From positions 1 through 63,061 of the forward strand of contig JBBRCE010000028.1 in NCBI GenBank assembly GCA_038205115.1: a stretch of 63,061 nucleotides of DNA, read 5' to 3'. The DNA is from JBBRCE01 sp038205115 (GTDB taxonomy: Bacteria; Planctomycetota; Planctomycetia; Pirellulales; JBBRCE01). The notes below the pieces were generated by a model. The model was given only the letters and a program-made list of their open reading frames with translations. It was not told the origin of the DNA and searched no databases. This document shows positions 1 through 8,277 of the stretch, one piece after another (the stretch's first letter is position 1; each line of letters opens with the position of its first letter). Position numbers and translations under genes: made by a program.

Positions 1-151
1 GCAACCATGTCTGTTGAGGTAAAAAATCGCGTTCAGAATCTCCCGTTTCTCGATCACTGGATCGTGACCCCACGGCGGTTGCCGCGGCAACAGCGGACGA
101 ATCAAGTTCCACTCGTCATCCGTGAGATCGCTCTCGTAGGGGTATCATCAT
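1..151 (-). pseudogene. IS5-family transposase, N-terminal part, frameshifted and cut by window edge
   Basis: Read on the minus strand this encodes the typical start of IS5-group transposases: YESDLTDDEWNLIRPLLP, then a stretch ending ILNAIFYLNRHG. An ATG at 151 has a perfect AGGAGG (160-165) eight bases upstream, but that frame stops after about 11 codons. The transposase frame is recovered if one base is removed from the run of four G at 139-142, giving MMIPYESDLTDDEW. I therefore call it a one-base frameshift in an IS copy. The rest of the element lies outside the window, so whether a second ORF makes it functional cannot be seen. Family assignment is by motif recognition. Confidence 0.7.
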
Positions 152-223
152 GGCAAGAACCTCCTGGAATAGAATTTCAGTCCCTAGGAAATCATATCCA
201 GGACGTCAAATCGCACGACGCTA

Positions 224-242
224 GCTATTCACAAACGCCCTC
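224..242 (-). repeat. candidate terminal inverted repeat of the IS5-family element
   Basis: Read inward from the outside on the minus strand the sequence is GAGGGCGTTTGTGAATAGC, followed outside by TTAA. It lies about 75 bases upstream of the transposase start, where an IS5-type terminal repeat is expected, and TNA/TTAA-like targets fit this family. The opposite end is outside the window, so the match cannot be tested here. Confidence 0.35.
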
Positions 243-860
243 TTAAACTGCAGGTCGATCCAGGGTGAGTGAAACGGTTGGCGAAAATCCGAATATGCCG
301 TCGTGACTCACCAATCATCAACGCGAATCACCAGCCAGCGACAACACGCGTGGACGCAATTTGAACGCGAATTTGCTGGCTGAGGCACCCACTTTCGTCG
401 CGTAGATTTGCTTCGCCAGTAATGGCCAATCGAGTTGATATTCGGCGCAATGGCGTTGTCGCAAATGGGAAGAACGACTCGCCTGGAGACGCTCAGATTC
501 ACGTGCGGCAGCGACGCTCAGGTTGGCAATTGCCTGATGACCGAGAATCGGATCACGATTCTGCCGAACTCGAAATTCATCGACGCTCGCCAGAGTTTGG
601 CAGACGCTGGCATTGACGCTAAGGGGCTTTTGCTTGACACGGTTAAGAAGCGGGCATGAAAGCCGAGGGCGAAGCATCAAATCTCGGAAGCATGCTGGGC
701 CGAAATCTCAATAATTGGTGGCCGATGCTGCGGCGCGCAGGCGGGCGTTTTTTCAGGCTGTCCGCTCATAATGAAAAACAATGCGGCGCTGGCCTGACAG
801 AGGTGCTGTCGCGCATGCCGTTTAGAGCGAGCGGAACTGTGGACGCGTCACAGTAAAAAA
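243..860. other. gene-free stretch between IS remnant and palindromic repeat
   Basis: About 600 bases with no recognisable gene. Short open frames exist on both strands (for example 435-659 plus and 318-680 minus), but none shows a known motif or a good ribosome binding site. The stretch may be decayed sequence next to the insertion element. Confidence 0.5.
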
Positions 861-920
861 TGGGTGCCACTGGCTTCATTCGCGACGATCCGTCGCGGTG
901 AACGTAGCCAGTGGCACCCA
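861..920. repeat. 60-bp near-perfect palindromic repeat (REP/MITE-like)
   Basis: The outer arms TGGGTGCCACTGGCT (861-875) and AGCCAGTGGCACCCA (906-920) are perfect reverse complements. The inner part continues as a stem with CGCGACG facing CGTCGCG around a three-base centre. The whole element can fold into one long hairpin. It contains no ORF. From general knowledge, GGTGCCACTGGC-type palindromes recur in planctomycete genomes, but the copy number here is unknown. Confidence 0.75.
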
Positions 921-1022
921 ACAATCTCCGGCCTGACGAGCTGTCCATGCTCGAAAAACTCGCCGAATGCACACAAGTATTAGAAGCCCGGGGTCGCTCT
1001 CTCGGGGAGTGAGGGAGGAGCG

Positions 1023-1289
1023 TTAGGCAGTAACGGCGACCCCGGGCGCGGCAGCTATCACACCAACTTCGTCTATCAAACCCAGCACGCCAGCAACACG
1101 CTGGCAGCACTGGATACAAAGCTGTTTTTCATAAAACGTGTAAACTTGACCTCGCAAGGTCACGACCCCTTCCACAACCGCAACATTCAGATGTCGTAGT
1201 CCGGGCACATTGCGGCTCGTGAGATAATTTTTGATCCGATGCTCGAGCTCGCGATCGTTTGCGGAATCGTCAACGTGAAGAACCGACAT
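1023..1289 (-). CDS. BON-domain protein
   Basis: An 88-residue protein consisting of essentially one BON domain. The core reads HRIKNYLTSRNVPGLRHLNV, then VVEGVVTLRGQVYTFYEKQL, with a C-terminal hydrophobic strand. BON domains (OsmY, Kdp and secretin-associated proteins) are thought to bind membranes or phospholipids. No signal peptide is visible, so this copy is probably cytoplasmic. I chose the ATG at 1289; an upstream GTG at 1313 would add eight residues. It stands alone, with IS debris and a palindrome on its 3' side. Confidence 0.75.
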   Translation of the reverse strand: MSVLHVDDSANDRELEHRIKNYLTSRNVPGLRHLNVAVVEGVVTLRGQVYTFYEKQLCIQCCQRVAGVLGLIDEVGVIAAAPGVAVTA

Positions 1290-1636
1290 GTAACCGTACC
1301 TGTTAATGCCCACGCTAGAAATCCGTGGCGAACTATTAAAATCTCGCTCGTAATGCGTTGTTTGGGTCCGCCAAGCTGGGCCGTCTTGGCACTGACCCCT
1401 TCAGTTGCAATGACTGTGCCAACAGATCGCGCGCGCCTGAGTGCTTGGCTGCGGCGGGCACTCTGCGTAGCGACTAAAACCGCTGAAATTAAGGGTTTAG
1501 GCAATTCTCGTGCAGCCACGTTTTTCGCCGCGTGCGAGCGAACCGGTGCCCGCTTGAATGAGCGACTGCGAAGAAATGTCGCACGGCCTTGCCTAATCAC
1601 TCGACAATTCGGCTTCCATTGGAAGCCAATTCGATT
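1290..1636. other. intergenic region between BON gene and enolase-superfamily gene
   Basis: About 350 bases without a supported gene. Long open frames on both strands here are low-quality shadows with no motif. It must contain the promoter of the minus-strand BON gene, but I see no clear -35/-10 pair. Confidence 0.4.
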
Positions 1637-2986
1637 CTAGTACAGGCCGGGGGACGTAAGGTCGCTCGTATCAATCTGGCCAGCGCGGACTTGGAAGGCG
1701 CCTGGGTAGCGATCCGTCCAGCCTAAATTACCAGCGGGGCAATACTGGCGACCGTTGCCTTCAATGGCGGCAACGGTGGGAATTCGCGCCGCCAGACTGG
1801 CCGAATGCAGAAACGATCCGCCGGGGCAGGTCAAATCTTGCACGCTCAGAAACAGGCCAAACTTCTGGGCGGCCGCGCCCATCAGCAGCGACTCGCTTTG
1901 CCCCTTGCAGGCTTTTAACGCGACGCCCGAGTAGCCAAGCTCGCGACACAGCAGCAGGCTTTCGAAATCGATGAGCGATTCGTCGATCACTACCGGTTTG
2001 ATAGCCGCCGCGCGGTGCATGCGATTTTCGGGATTTGCCCGCAGATCGCGGTGCGTGGGCTGCTCAATGTATTGCACGCGATTCAGAGCGCCGGGCGCGG
2101 CTTCGCGCAGACCGCCGAGGAAGTCCAGCACGTAATCGACGTTGGGGCAACGCTCGTTAAAATCCAAACTGTAGCTGGAAATCTCGATCGCCTGATCGCC
2201 ACGCGCTTGGAGTTGCGTCACCAACGTCTCGATATCGGCCACGCGCAAAACATCCCAGCGCAGATCGTCGCCGTTAAGTTTGATTTTCAGATGCGTCAAG
2301 CCATCGGCCACGATCCACTGCGCGAGCGTTTCCGGTAGGCCATCGGCGATGGGTTGTGTAATGTCCGCGTCCGTGAGCGGATCGAGCGCGCCGACCAAGT
2401 GATAAAGCGGCATCCGCGGTTGCGGCGTGCGGAGCGTGTAGCGATCGAGATATTCGCCAATAAAAGCGGGCGAAAGGTAGGCCGACAAATCGCGATTCAG
2501 AAACTCCTCGCTCAGCAAGTTGTAGCTGTTGGCGCCCAGCGCTTTGCCTTGAGCGTCGAACAGTGCGGCTTCCCACGGGCTGACGGCCACGCGCTGGGCC
2601 AGCGCTGGCATGCCTTCTCCGGTACCGTCAACGTCGATTGGAGCGGCGTCGTGAAACTCTGGCCAAAGATCGTGGGCGATTTCCAACGGATGCGCAAAGA
2701 AGGTCGACTTCTCGCTCAGTTGGCAGCACGATTGGCCAAAGTCAAGCATTTGCTGCAACGTGGTGGAAGCGTCGAGTTGCTGACTCGGCCAAGCCCAGAT
2801 ATTGCCAACCGGCATCGACCCGCTACCGACCGCGCGGCGGCCCGTGCGCGTTTCGACAGCGATTTCGACGTGCCGCATCACGACTTCGCGGACCACGCGG
2901 CCACCAAATTTCATGGGCGCGCGGTAATCGAACAGTTCGGTCCAAGTGCGGACCGAACGGATACGGACGTCGCTGGGTTTAGACAT
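1637..2986 (-). CDS. enolase-superfamily (mandelate racemase / muconate lactonizing) enzyme
   Basis: A 449-residue member of the MR/MLE branch of the enolase superfamily. Expected features appear in order: a capping N-domain, a Lys-x-Lys motif (HLKIKLNGDD), metal-ligand acidic residues in EISSYSLDFNE, YIEQPT and VIDES, and a second catalytic-type lysine in VALKACKGQ. Such enzymes abstract a proton alpha to a carboxylate of a sugar acid or amino acid derivative using Mg2+. The substrate cannot be read from sequence. The start is ATG 2986, 24 bases after the stop of the response regulator gene, so the two are probably co-transcribed; a TTG at 2998 is an alternative. Confidence 0.8.
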   Translation of the reverse strand: MSKPSDVRIRSVRTWTELFDYRAPMKFGGRVVREVVMRHVEIAVETRTGRRAVGSGSMPVGNIWAWPSQQLDASTTLQQMLDFGQSCCQLSEKSTFFAHPLEIAHDLWPEFHDAAPIDVDGTGEGMPALAQRVAVSPWEAALFDAQGKALGANSYNLLSEEFLNRDLSAYLSPAFIGEYLDRYTLRTPQPRMPLYHLVGALDPLTDADITQPIADGLPETLAQWIVADGLTHLKIKLNGDDLRWDVLRVADIETLVTQLQARGDQAIEISSYSLDFNERCPNVDYVLDFLGGLREAAPGALNRVQYIEQPTHRDLRANPENRMHRAAAIKPVVIDESLIDFESLLLCRELGYSGVALKACKGQSESLLMGAAAQKFGLFLSVQDLTCPGGSFLHSASLAARIPTVAAIEGNGRQYCPAGNLGWTDRYPGAFQVRAGQIDTSDLTSPGLY

Positions 2987-3010
2987 CTCTACGGTCAACT
3001 TGCGCCACGA

Positions 3011-3643
3011 TTAGGTCAGGCCCTTTCTGACCGCCCAAACCGCGGCCTGCGTGCGATCGGTAACGCCAATCTTACGCAGTACGTGTTGGACGTGTTCCTT
3101 CACCGTTTCGTAACTGATACTGAGTTCGATAGCAATTTGCTTGTTGGTGGAACCTTGCGTGAGCTGGCGCAGAACTTCGCTTTCTCGCTGAGTAAGTGGC
3201 ACTTCAACGTCGCTGTTCAATCGCGGGGTGGCGAGCGCGCCGGTCACGCGGCGGAGTTCTTCACGCGTCCAAACCAATTGGCCAGAAGCCGCTTTTCGAA
3301 TGGAGTCGACCAGCTTGTCTTTGCCAGCGCCTTTGAGCACGTAGCCGCTGGCGCCCAGCGCGACCGCGCGGGCAACATAGGTGGGATTGTCGTACGACGA
3401 CAACATCAAGATCGGCAAATCCGGCCGATCGAGCTTGATGCGCCCCAGCGTGTTGAGGCCGTCGCCTTCAGCCATACGTACGTCCAGCAACACGAGGTTC
3501 GGCTTATGTTTGCCGAGCGCTTTGAGCAACAGTTCGCCACTGGCGACGTCGGCAACGATTTTAATGTCGGTGCTGGCCAACATACTTTTCAGGCCTGCAC
3601 GGACAACTTCGTGGTCATCGGCAAATAGAATTTTAATCGTCAT
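3011..3643 (-). CDS. NarL/FixJ-type response regulator
   Basis: A 210-residue two-domain regulator. The receiver domain starts ILFADDHEVVRAGL, with the acidic pocket DD and the phosphoacceptor Asp in LVLLDVRM. The conserved Ser (MLSSYD) and Lys (YVLKGAG) follow. The C-terminal LuxR-type helix-turn-helix reads LTQRESEVLRQLTQGSTNKQIA, then SYETVKEHVQHVLRKIGV. The ATG at 3643 was chosen because GGAG sits seven bases upstream; earlier in-frame starts lack this. No histidine kinase is encoded nearby, so the partner is elsewhere. The downstream co-directional gene is an enolase-superfamily enzyme, a plausible target. Confidence 0.9.
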   Translation of the reverse strand: MTIKILFADDHEVVRAGLKSMLASTDIKIVADVASGELLLKALGKHKPNLVLLDVRMAEGDGLNTLGRIKLDRPDLPILMLSSYDNPTYVARAVALGASGYVLKGAGKDKLVDSIRKAASGQLVWTREELRRVTGALATPRLNSDVEVPLTQRESEVLRQLTQGSTNKQIAIELSISYETVKEHVQHVLRKIGVTDRTQAAVWAVRKGLT

Positions 3644-3891
3644 GGTGCGCTCCATGGGTTCGCGTCGCGGAGGCTGAGGAACAGTGGCCCTTATCATAAC
3701 ACGGCCGCTACTCATGAGTTCCCCCCAGATAACAATGCAGGGGGGGTGCGGTTGACCGCCACCGGCAGGCTGCGGGCTCGTACGTCGTCCGTGCGCGCCG
3801 CTGGCGAATGCGGCGGTTTACTGCTATGTTTTACGGTTTCAATCTCGGCTACAGCCGGCCTAATTTGTTTTGTGGGAAGGAGTTCAGCGAA

Positions 3892-4554
3892 ATGTCTGAA
3901 GAGAAAGTTCACCTGCATTGGCATGAGCACAGTGTCGGTCGCGACGAGCGCGAAAAGCTCAACGGTCACAAGGGTTGCGTGATCTGGTTCACCGGTCTGA
4001 GCGCCTGCGGCAAGAGTACCGTGGCGAACCTGGTCGATCACAAGCTGCACAGCCGCGGCGTCCATAGTTTTGTGTTGGATGGCGATAATGTCCGCCTTGG
4101 GCTGAACGCCGCGCCGGGCGGACTGAAAGAGCGGCATGGCGAAGAGTTCGCCAAGCGGTTTGGACTGGGGTTCTCCGCCCAAGATCGCGAAGAAAACATT
4201 CGGCGGATTGGCGCCGTGGCTGACTTATTTGCTTCGTCCGGCGCGATTGCGTTGACGGCCTTTATCAGCCCGTACCGCAAAGATCGCGATGCGATTCGCG
4301 CCAAACTCAAGCCGGGCGATTTTGTCGAAGTGTTGGTCGACGCGCCGCTGGAAGTTTGCGAAAAGCGCGATCCCAAGGGCTTGTATAAGAAAGCCCGCGC
4401 AGGCGAATTGAAAGGTTTCACCGGCATTGACGATCCGTACGAAGCGCCGGAAAAGCCCGAGTTGATACTCGATGCCGGCACTCACGACGCCGAAACGTTA
4501 GCCGAGCAAGTCATCGCCTACCTGGAAAAAACCGGTCGCGTGACCAAGAAGTAA
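3892..4554 (+). CDS. cysC: adenylylsulfate kinase (APS kinase)
   Basis: A 220-residue kinase converting adenosine 5'-phosphosulfate plus ATP to PAPS, the donor for sulfotransferases. The P-loop GLSACGKST is at residues 35-43. The family motifs DGDNVRLGLN and FISPYRKDRD and the C-terminal FTGIDDPYEAPEKPEL are intact. AGGAG lies nine bases before the ATG at 3892, which decides against the upstream in-frame start at 3808. No ATP sulfurylase gene adjoins it. Instead gmd and ugd follow on the same strand, suggesting PAPS here feeds polysaccharide sulfation rather than cysteine synthesis (inference). Confidence 0.93.
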   Translation: MSEEKVHLHWHEHSVGRDEREKLNGHKGCVIWFTGLSACGKSTVANLVDHKLHSRGVHSFVLDGDNVRLGLNAAPGGLKERHGEEFAKRFGLGFSAQDREENIRRIGAVADLFASSGAIALTAFISPYRKDRDAIRAKLKPGDFVEVLVDAPLEVCEKRDPKGLYKKARAGELKGFTGIDDPYEAPEKPELILDAGTHDAETLAEQVIAYLEKTGRVTKK

Positions 4555-4716
4555 TTCCTCGTCAGCGGATGCCGATCATAACGATTGCTGCGGCCGATTT
4601 GCCGCGGATTTCGGCGGGCGGCAGGCTATTCGGGAACTCGGTTTGAATTAAACTGGATGGTTTGGCGGCGTTGGGCGCTGCCGACCATCCATTTTTTTTG
4701 ACCACCTGCAACCGTC

Positions 4717-5700
4717 ATGACCACCGCGCGCCGAGCACTCATCACCGGGATCACCGGCCAGGTTGGCTCGTATCTGGCAGAATTCCTGCTGGGTCGCGGC
4801 TATGAAGTTCACGGCATGGTCCGTCGTGCGAGCAACGAAACCTACGAGCGCATCGAGCAACTGCGCGACCGGGTGCATTTGCATCAGGCGGACCTGCTGG
4901 ACCAGCTTTCGATCATCACGGTGGTGGAGCATGTTCGGCCGCACGAAGTTTACAATTTGGCAGCGCAAAGTTTTGTGCCCACGAGTTGGACGCAACCGCT
5001 GTTGACGGGCGAGTTCACGGCGTTGGGCGTAACGCGCGTGCTGGAAGCCATTCGGTTGGTCGATCCGAGCATTCGCTTTTATCAGGCCAGCAGCAGCGAA
5101 ATGTTTGGCCGCGCGATGGAAGAGCCACAAACCGAGCAAACGCCGTTCTGGCCTCGCAGCCCTTATGGCGTGGCCAAAGTTTACGGTCATTGGATCACCA
5201 TCAATTACCGTGAGAGCTACGGGATGTATTGCTGCTCTGGCATTCTGTTCAACCATGAGTCGCCGTTGCGCGGCCGCGAGTTTCTTTCGCGCAAAGTGAC
5301 GGAAGCCGTGGCCCGCATCAAGCTAGGCGTGCAAGACAAACTCAAGCTCGGCAACCTCGACGCGCAGCGCGACTGGGGCTACGCCGGCGATTACGTCCGC
5401 GCCATGTGGTTGATGTTGCAGCAAAACGAACCGGACGACTACGTGATCGGCACCGGCGTCAAACACTCGGTGCGCGAACTGGTTGAATTGGCGTTTGCCC
5501 GAGTGGGGCTCGATTGGCGGCAGTACGTTGTCGTCGATCCCGAGTTGTTCCGCCCGGCCGACGTTAACGCGCTGTGCGGCGATTCGACCAAGGCGCGGAA
5601 AAAATTAGGTTGGGCGCCAACTGTCAGTTTCGAACAGTTGGTTGCGATGATGGTGGATGCGGATTTGCAGCGGGTTAAAGACGAAATTGCCCGTCGCTAG
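4717..5700 (+). CDS. gmd: GDP-mannose 4,6-dehydratase
   Basis: A 327-residue short-chain dehydrogenase-type enzyme. It makes GDP-4-keto-6-deoxy-mannose, precursor of fucose, rhamnose and related deoxysugars. The Rossmann motif GITGQVGSYLAEFLL is at the N-terminus. The active-site Ser/Glu region reads QASSSEMFG and the YxxxK motif SPYGVAKVYG. Family signatures LFNHESPLRGREF and AQRDWGYAGDYV are present. It is slightly shorter than the usual 340-370 residues but shows no obvious gap. It lies 160 bases after cysC and 70 before ugd, a nucleotide-sugar cluster. Confidence 0.92.
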   Translation: MTTARRALITGITGQVGSYLAEFLLGRGYEVHGMVRRASNETYERIEQLRDRVHLHQADLLDQLSIITVVEHVRPHEVYNLAAQSFVPTSWTQPLLTGEFTALGVTRVLEAIRLVDPSIRFYQASSSEMFGRAMEEPQTEQTPFWPRSPYGVAKVYGHWITINYRESYGMYCCSGILFNHESPLRGREFLSRKVTEAVARIKLGVQDKLKLGNLDAQRDWGYAGDYVRAMWLMLQQNEPDDYVIGTGVKHSVRELVELAFARVGLDWRQYVVVDPELFRPADVNALCGDSTKARKKLGWAPTVSFEQLVAMMVDADLQRVKDEIARR

Positions 5701-5769
5701 CCTGTTTGGCGATTGGCGAACGTGTGGCGGCGAAAGTCCGCCGGTCAGATTCTTGCGGAGTGGAAACGG

Positions 5770-7086
5770 ATGAAAATTGCGGTCATTGGAACCGGTTACG
5801 TGGGGCTGGTGACGGGCACCTGCCTGGCCGAAAGCGGTAACGACGTGATCTGCGTGGACATTGATCCCCGCAAGATCGAAATGCTGCGGCAGGGCGAAGT
5901 GCCAATCTACGAACCGGGTCTGGCCGAGTTGGTGACACGCAACCGCGACGCACGGCGCCTGCATTTTACCACCGACACCGGCGAGGCCGTCAAAACCGCG
6001 CGGTTAGTTTTTTTGGCGGTGGGCACGCCGCCCGCCGCCGACGGCTCGGCCGATCTGCGCAGCCTGTGGGCCGTGGTCGACGCCGTGGCGCCGCATCTCT
6101 CGCCCAAAGCCATTGTGATCACCAAGAGCACGGTGCCGGTGGGCACGAATTCGGCCATTTATCGCCGTCTGAAAGAGATTACCGGGCGAGATTGTTTTGT
6201 GGCCAGCAATCCCGAGTTTCTTAAAGAAGGCGCGGCAATCGACGACTTCATGAAACCCGACCGCGTCGTGGTTGGTGTGCGTGAAGAACAGACCGGCGAA
6301 ACGCTGCAGCATTTGTACTCGCCCTTTTTGCGGACCGAGAAGCCATTTTTGATCATGTCGCCCGAAAGCGCCGAGATGACTAAGTATGTGGCCAACGCGC
6401 TGCTCTCGACAAAAATTAGCTTCATCAACGAAGTCGCAAACCTGTGTGAACGGATGGACGCCAATATCGACGACGTCCGCCGCGGCATCGGCCACGATAG
6501 CCGAATTGGCTTCGCCTTTTTGTTTCCGGGCGCAGGTTACGGCGGCAGTTGTTTTCCGAAGGACGTTAAGGCGCTCTCCGCGATGGCCCGCCAAGTGGGC
6601 ATGCACCCGCAAATTCTGGATGCGGTTGACGAAGTCAATACTCGCCAAAAAAGCGTGCTGGGCGAAAAAATCGTGCGGCACTTCGCTGGTGATTTGTCCG
6701 GCAAACGGATCGCCGTTTGGGGGCTTTCTTTCAAACCTAAGACCGACGACATCCGCGATGCGCCATCGCTGGTGCTGATCGATACGCTGCTGGCCTTAGG
6801 CGCGGCCGTCAGTGTTCACGATCCGGAAGCGATTGAAAATGTCCGCGCCTTATATGGCGGTCGATTGCACTACGCGCAACTGCCGTTCGACGCACTACAT
6901 GATGCCGACGCCTTGGCGATTGTGACCGAGTGGGGCGAATTCCGGAATCCGGATTTCGACGAAATCAAGCGATTGATGCGCGCGCCGGTGATCTTCGATG
7001 GCCGCAATCTATACTCACCCGACGAAATGCATTCGCAGGGCTTTACGTATCACTCGATCGGCCGCCGAACGGTTGGCGGGCAATAA
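5770..7086 (+). CDS. ugd: UDP-glucose 6-dehydrogenase (UDP-glucose/GDP-mannose dehydrogenase family)
   Basis: A 438-residue NAD-dependent dehydrogenase that oxidises a nucleotide sugar to its uronic acid, most likely UDP-glucose to UDP-glucuronate. The N-terminal NAD-binding motif is IAVIGTGYVGLVTGTCLAES. The catalytic Cys is residue 261 in GYGGSCFPKD. The C-terminal UDP-binding domain has WGLSFKPKTDDIRDAPS. Start ATG 5770 has GGAG nine bases upstream. Sequence alone does not fully exclude GDP-mannose as substrate, but the motifs favour UDP-glucose. Confidence 0.9.
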   Translation: MKIAVIGTGYVGLVTGTCLAESGNDVICVDIDPRKIEMLRQGEVPIYEPGLAELVTRNRDARRLHFTTDTGEAVKTARLVFLAVGTPPAADGSADLRSLWAVVDAVAPHLSPKAIVITKSTVPVGTNSAIYRRLKEITGRDCFVASNPEFLKEGAAIDDFMKPDRVVVGVREEQTGETLQHLYSPFLRTEKPFLIMSPESAEMTKYVANALLSTKISFINEVANLCERMDANIDDVRRGIGHDSRIGFAFLFPGAGYGGSCFPKDVKALSAMARQVGMHPQILDAVDEVNTRQKSVLGEKIVRHFAGDLSGKRIAVWGLSFKPKTDDIRDAPSLVLIDTLLALGAAVSVHDPEAIENVRALYGGRLHYAQLPFDALHDADALAIVTEWGEFRNPDFDEIKRLMRAPVIFDGRNLYSPDEMHSQGFTYHSIGRRTVGGQ

Positions 7087-7129
7087 TGTTCCGATTTTGA
7101 TGGCGCCGTTTTGAGGATGGCGGACGGTC

Positions 7130-8089
7130 TTAATCCGCCGGCGGCCGATAGCCGAGCGCTTGGGCCGATTGCAGGGCTTTTTCTGCCTCGGCAGCGTGCC
7201 CGCCAAGGCGATAATAATGCGCCAGCCGAACCGGAAACGCCTGCTGCTTAGGCTGGAGTTTTGCCAGTTGTTCGAAGAGGTGCAAGGCCGCGTCGTAGTC
7301 GCCGCAATCTTCGAACGCCGCGGCTGCCAACATCAGGTCGGCTAGGCTGGCGCTCTTGGCCAATTCGCTCGCGGACTGCAAACGCTCCGCGTCGGCAGCC
7401 GAGGTCACGCTAAACTCGCTTTCGGTGGGCTGCAAGCCATCCGCGCCTGCGGGCTGCACGATCCAACGAAAGCTGCGGCCGCGTTTCAATTCATCGCTGG
7501 CGGCGGGAAAATCGCAGCGCGTCGCTGCGGTACGCTGCGAAAAGATGCGCCGATTCGAACCTGCGGCTTGTAGCTCCACCGTGTAGCTCGTTGCGCCTGC
7601 GGTGGCGGCCCATTCCAAACTGGGCCGGGTCGAAACGACGGTTGAGCCGCGGATGGGCGTGACGCGCGGCGGTTGGCTTTTGTCGGTGTCCGAAGTGCCT
7701 CGCAGCAGGAAGACCGCGGCGCGCCCGTCGCTCTTGATTTTGAGTTCGTCTGCCACCAGCTTGCTGGCCTTGCTTGGCGAAGCGATCGACTCGCGCGCCG
7801 TGGCGGGCTGCAAACCGTCGCGTTGCAATGTCGCGATGGAAGAGGGCTTGAGCCGTTCGCGATGATCGTCATTGAAGAGCACGATCAAGGCTTCCGCATT
7901 GACGCCGGTCTTTATTTCGTCGCCAGCAAAAACGCGGTCCAGCGGCTGCAGCGAATGCGTTTTTCCGTCGGCAGCTTTGCGCTCGACCGTGCCTGTCGCC
8001 TCCAGTACCATGCCAATCGAAATCGGCTTGGCGGCGGCTTGATTCGCCGGTTGCGTCAGTAGGGCGACTGCCAGCAGCAGGGGCGTCAT
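7130..8089 (-). CDS. exported FecR-like / TPR protein
   Basis: A 319-residue protein with a short signal peptide (MTPLLLAVALLTQPANQAAA). A FecR-like segment follows (IGMVLEATGTVERKAADG to about residue 110, including FAGDEIKTG), then a fibronectin-like middle region. The C-terminus has about two tetratricopeptide-type helix pairs (GDYDAALHLFEQLAKLQPKQ and GHAAEAEKALQSAQAL). FecR-like domains are usually extracytoplasmic ligand or peptidoglycan sensors, but no cognate sigma pair is adjacent. The function is unknown. It is convergent with ugd and divergent from holA. Confidence 0.7.
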   Translation of the reverse strand: MTPLLLAVALLTQPANQAAAKPISIGMVLEATGTVERKAADGKTHSLQPLDRVFAGDEIKTGVNAEALIVLFNDDHRERLKPSSIATLQRDGLQPATARESIASPSKASKLVADELKIKSDGRAAVFLLRGTSDTDKSQPPRVTPIRGSTVVSTRPSLEWAATAGATSYTVELQAAGSNRRIFSQRTAATRCDFPAASDELKRGRSFRWIVQPAGADGLQPTESEFSVTSAADAERLQSASELAKSASLADLMLAAAAFEDCGDYDAALHLFEQLAKLQPKQQAFPVRLAHYYRLGGHAAEAEKALQSAQALGYRPPAD

Positions 8090-8277
8090 ATCCGAGTCTC
8101 GAGGTCTACGTTCATTGCCCCGCCAGTATAGTTGAGTCGCTTGGCTGCTGCCATCGGGCTGAGGAACGGTCGAGCCCAATCCGCGTTTTGGCCACTGCCG
8201 CCGGCAGCGAGCGGCTGTTATTCTGGATGACAGTTGGCCGTGGGAATTTCCAAATCACACTTCCGTTGACGATTTCG

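Noticed and set aside
318..680. Open frames on both strands between the IS remnant and the palindrome.
   Set aside because: No recognisable motif, no good ribosome binding site, and the two frames overlap each other antisense.
2354..3628. A 424-codon plus-strand open frame opposite the enolase-superfamily and response regulator genes.
   Set aside because: It is the antisense of two clearly conserved proteins and shows no motif; high-GC sequence commonly leaves such long shadows open.
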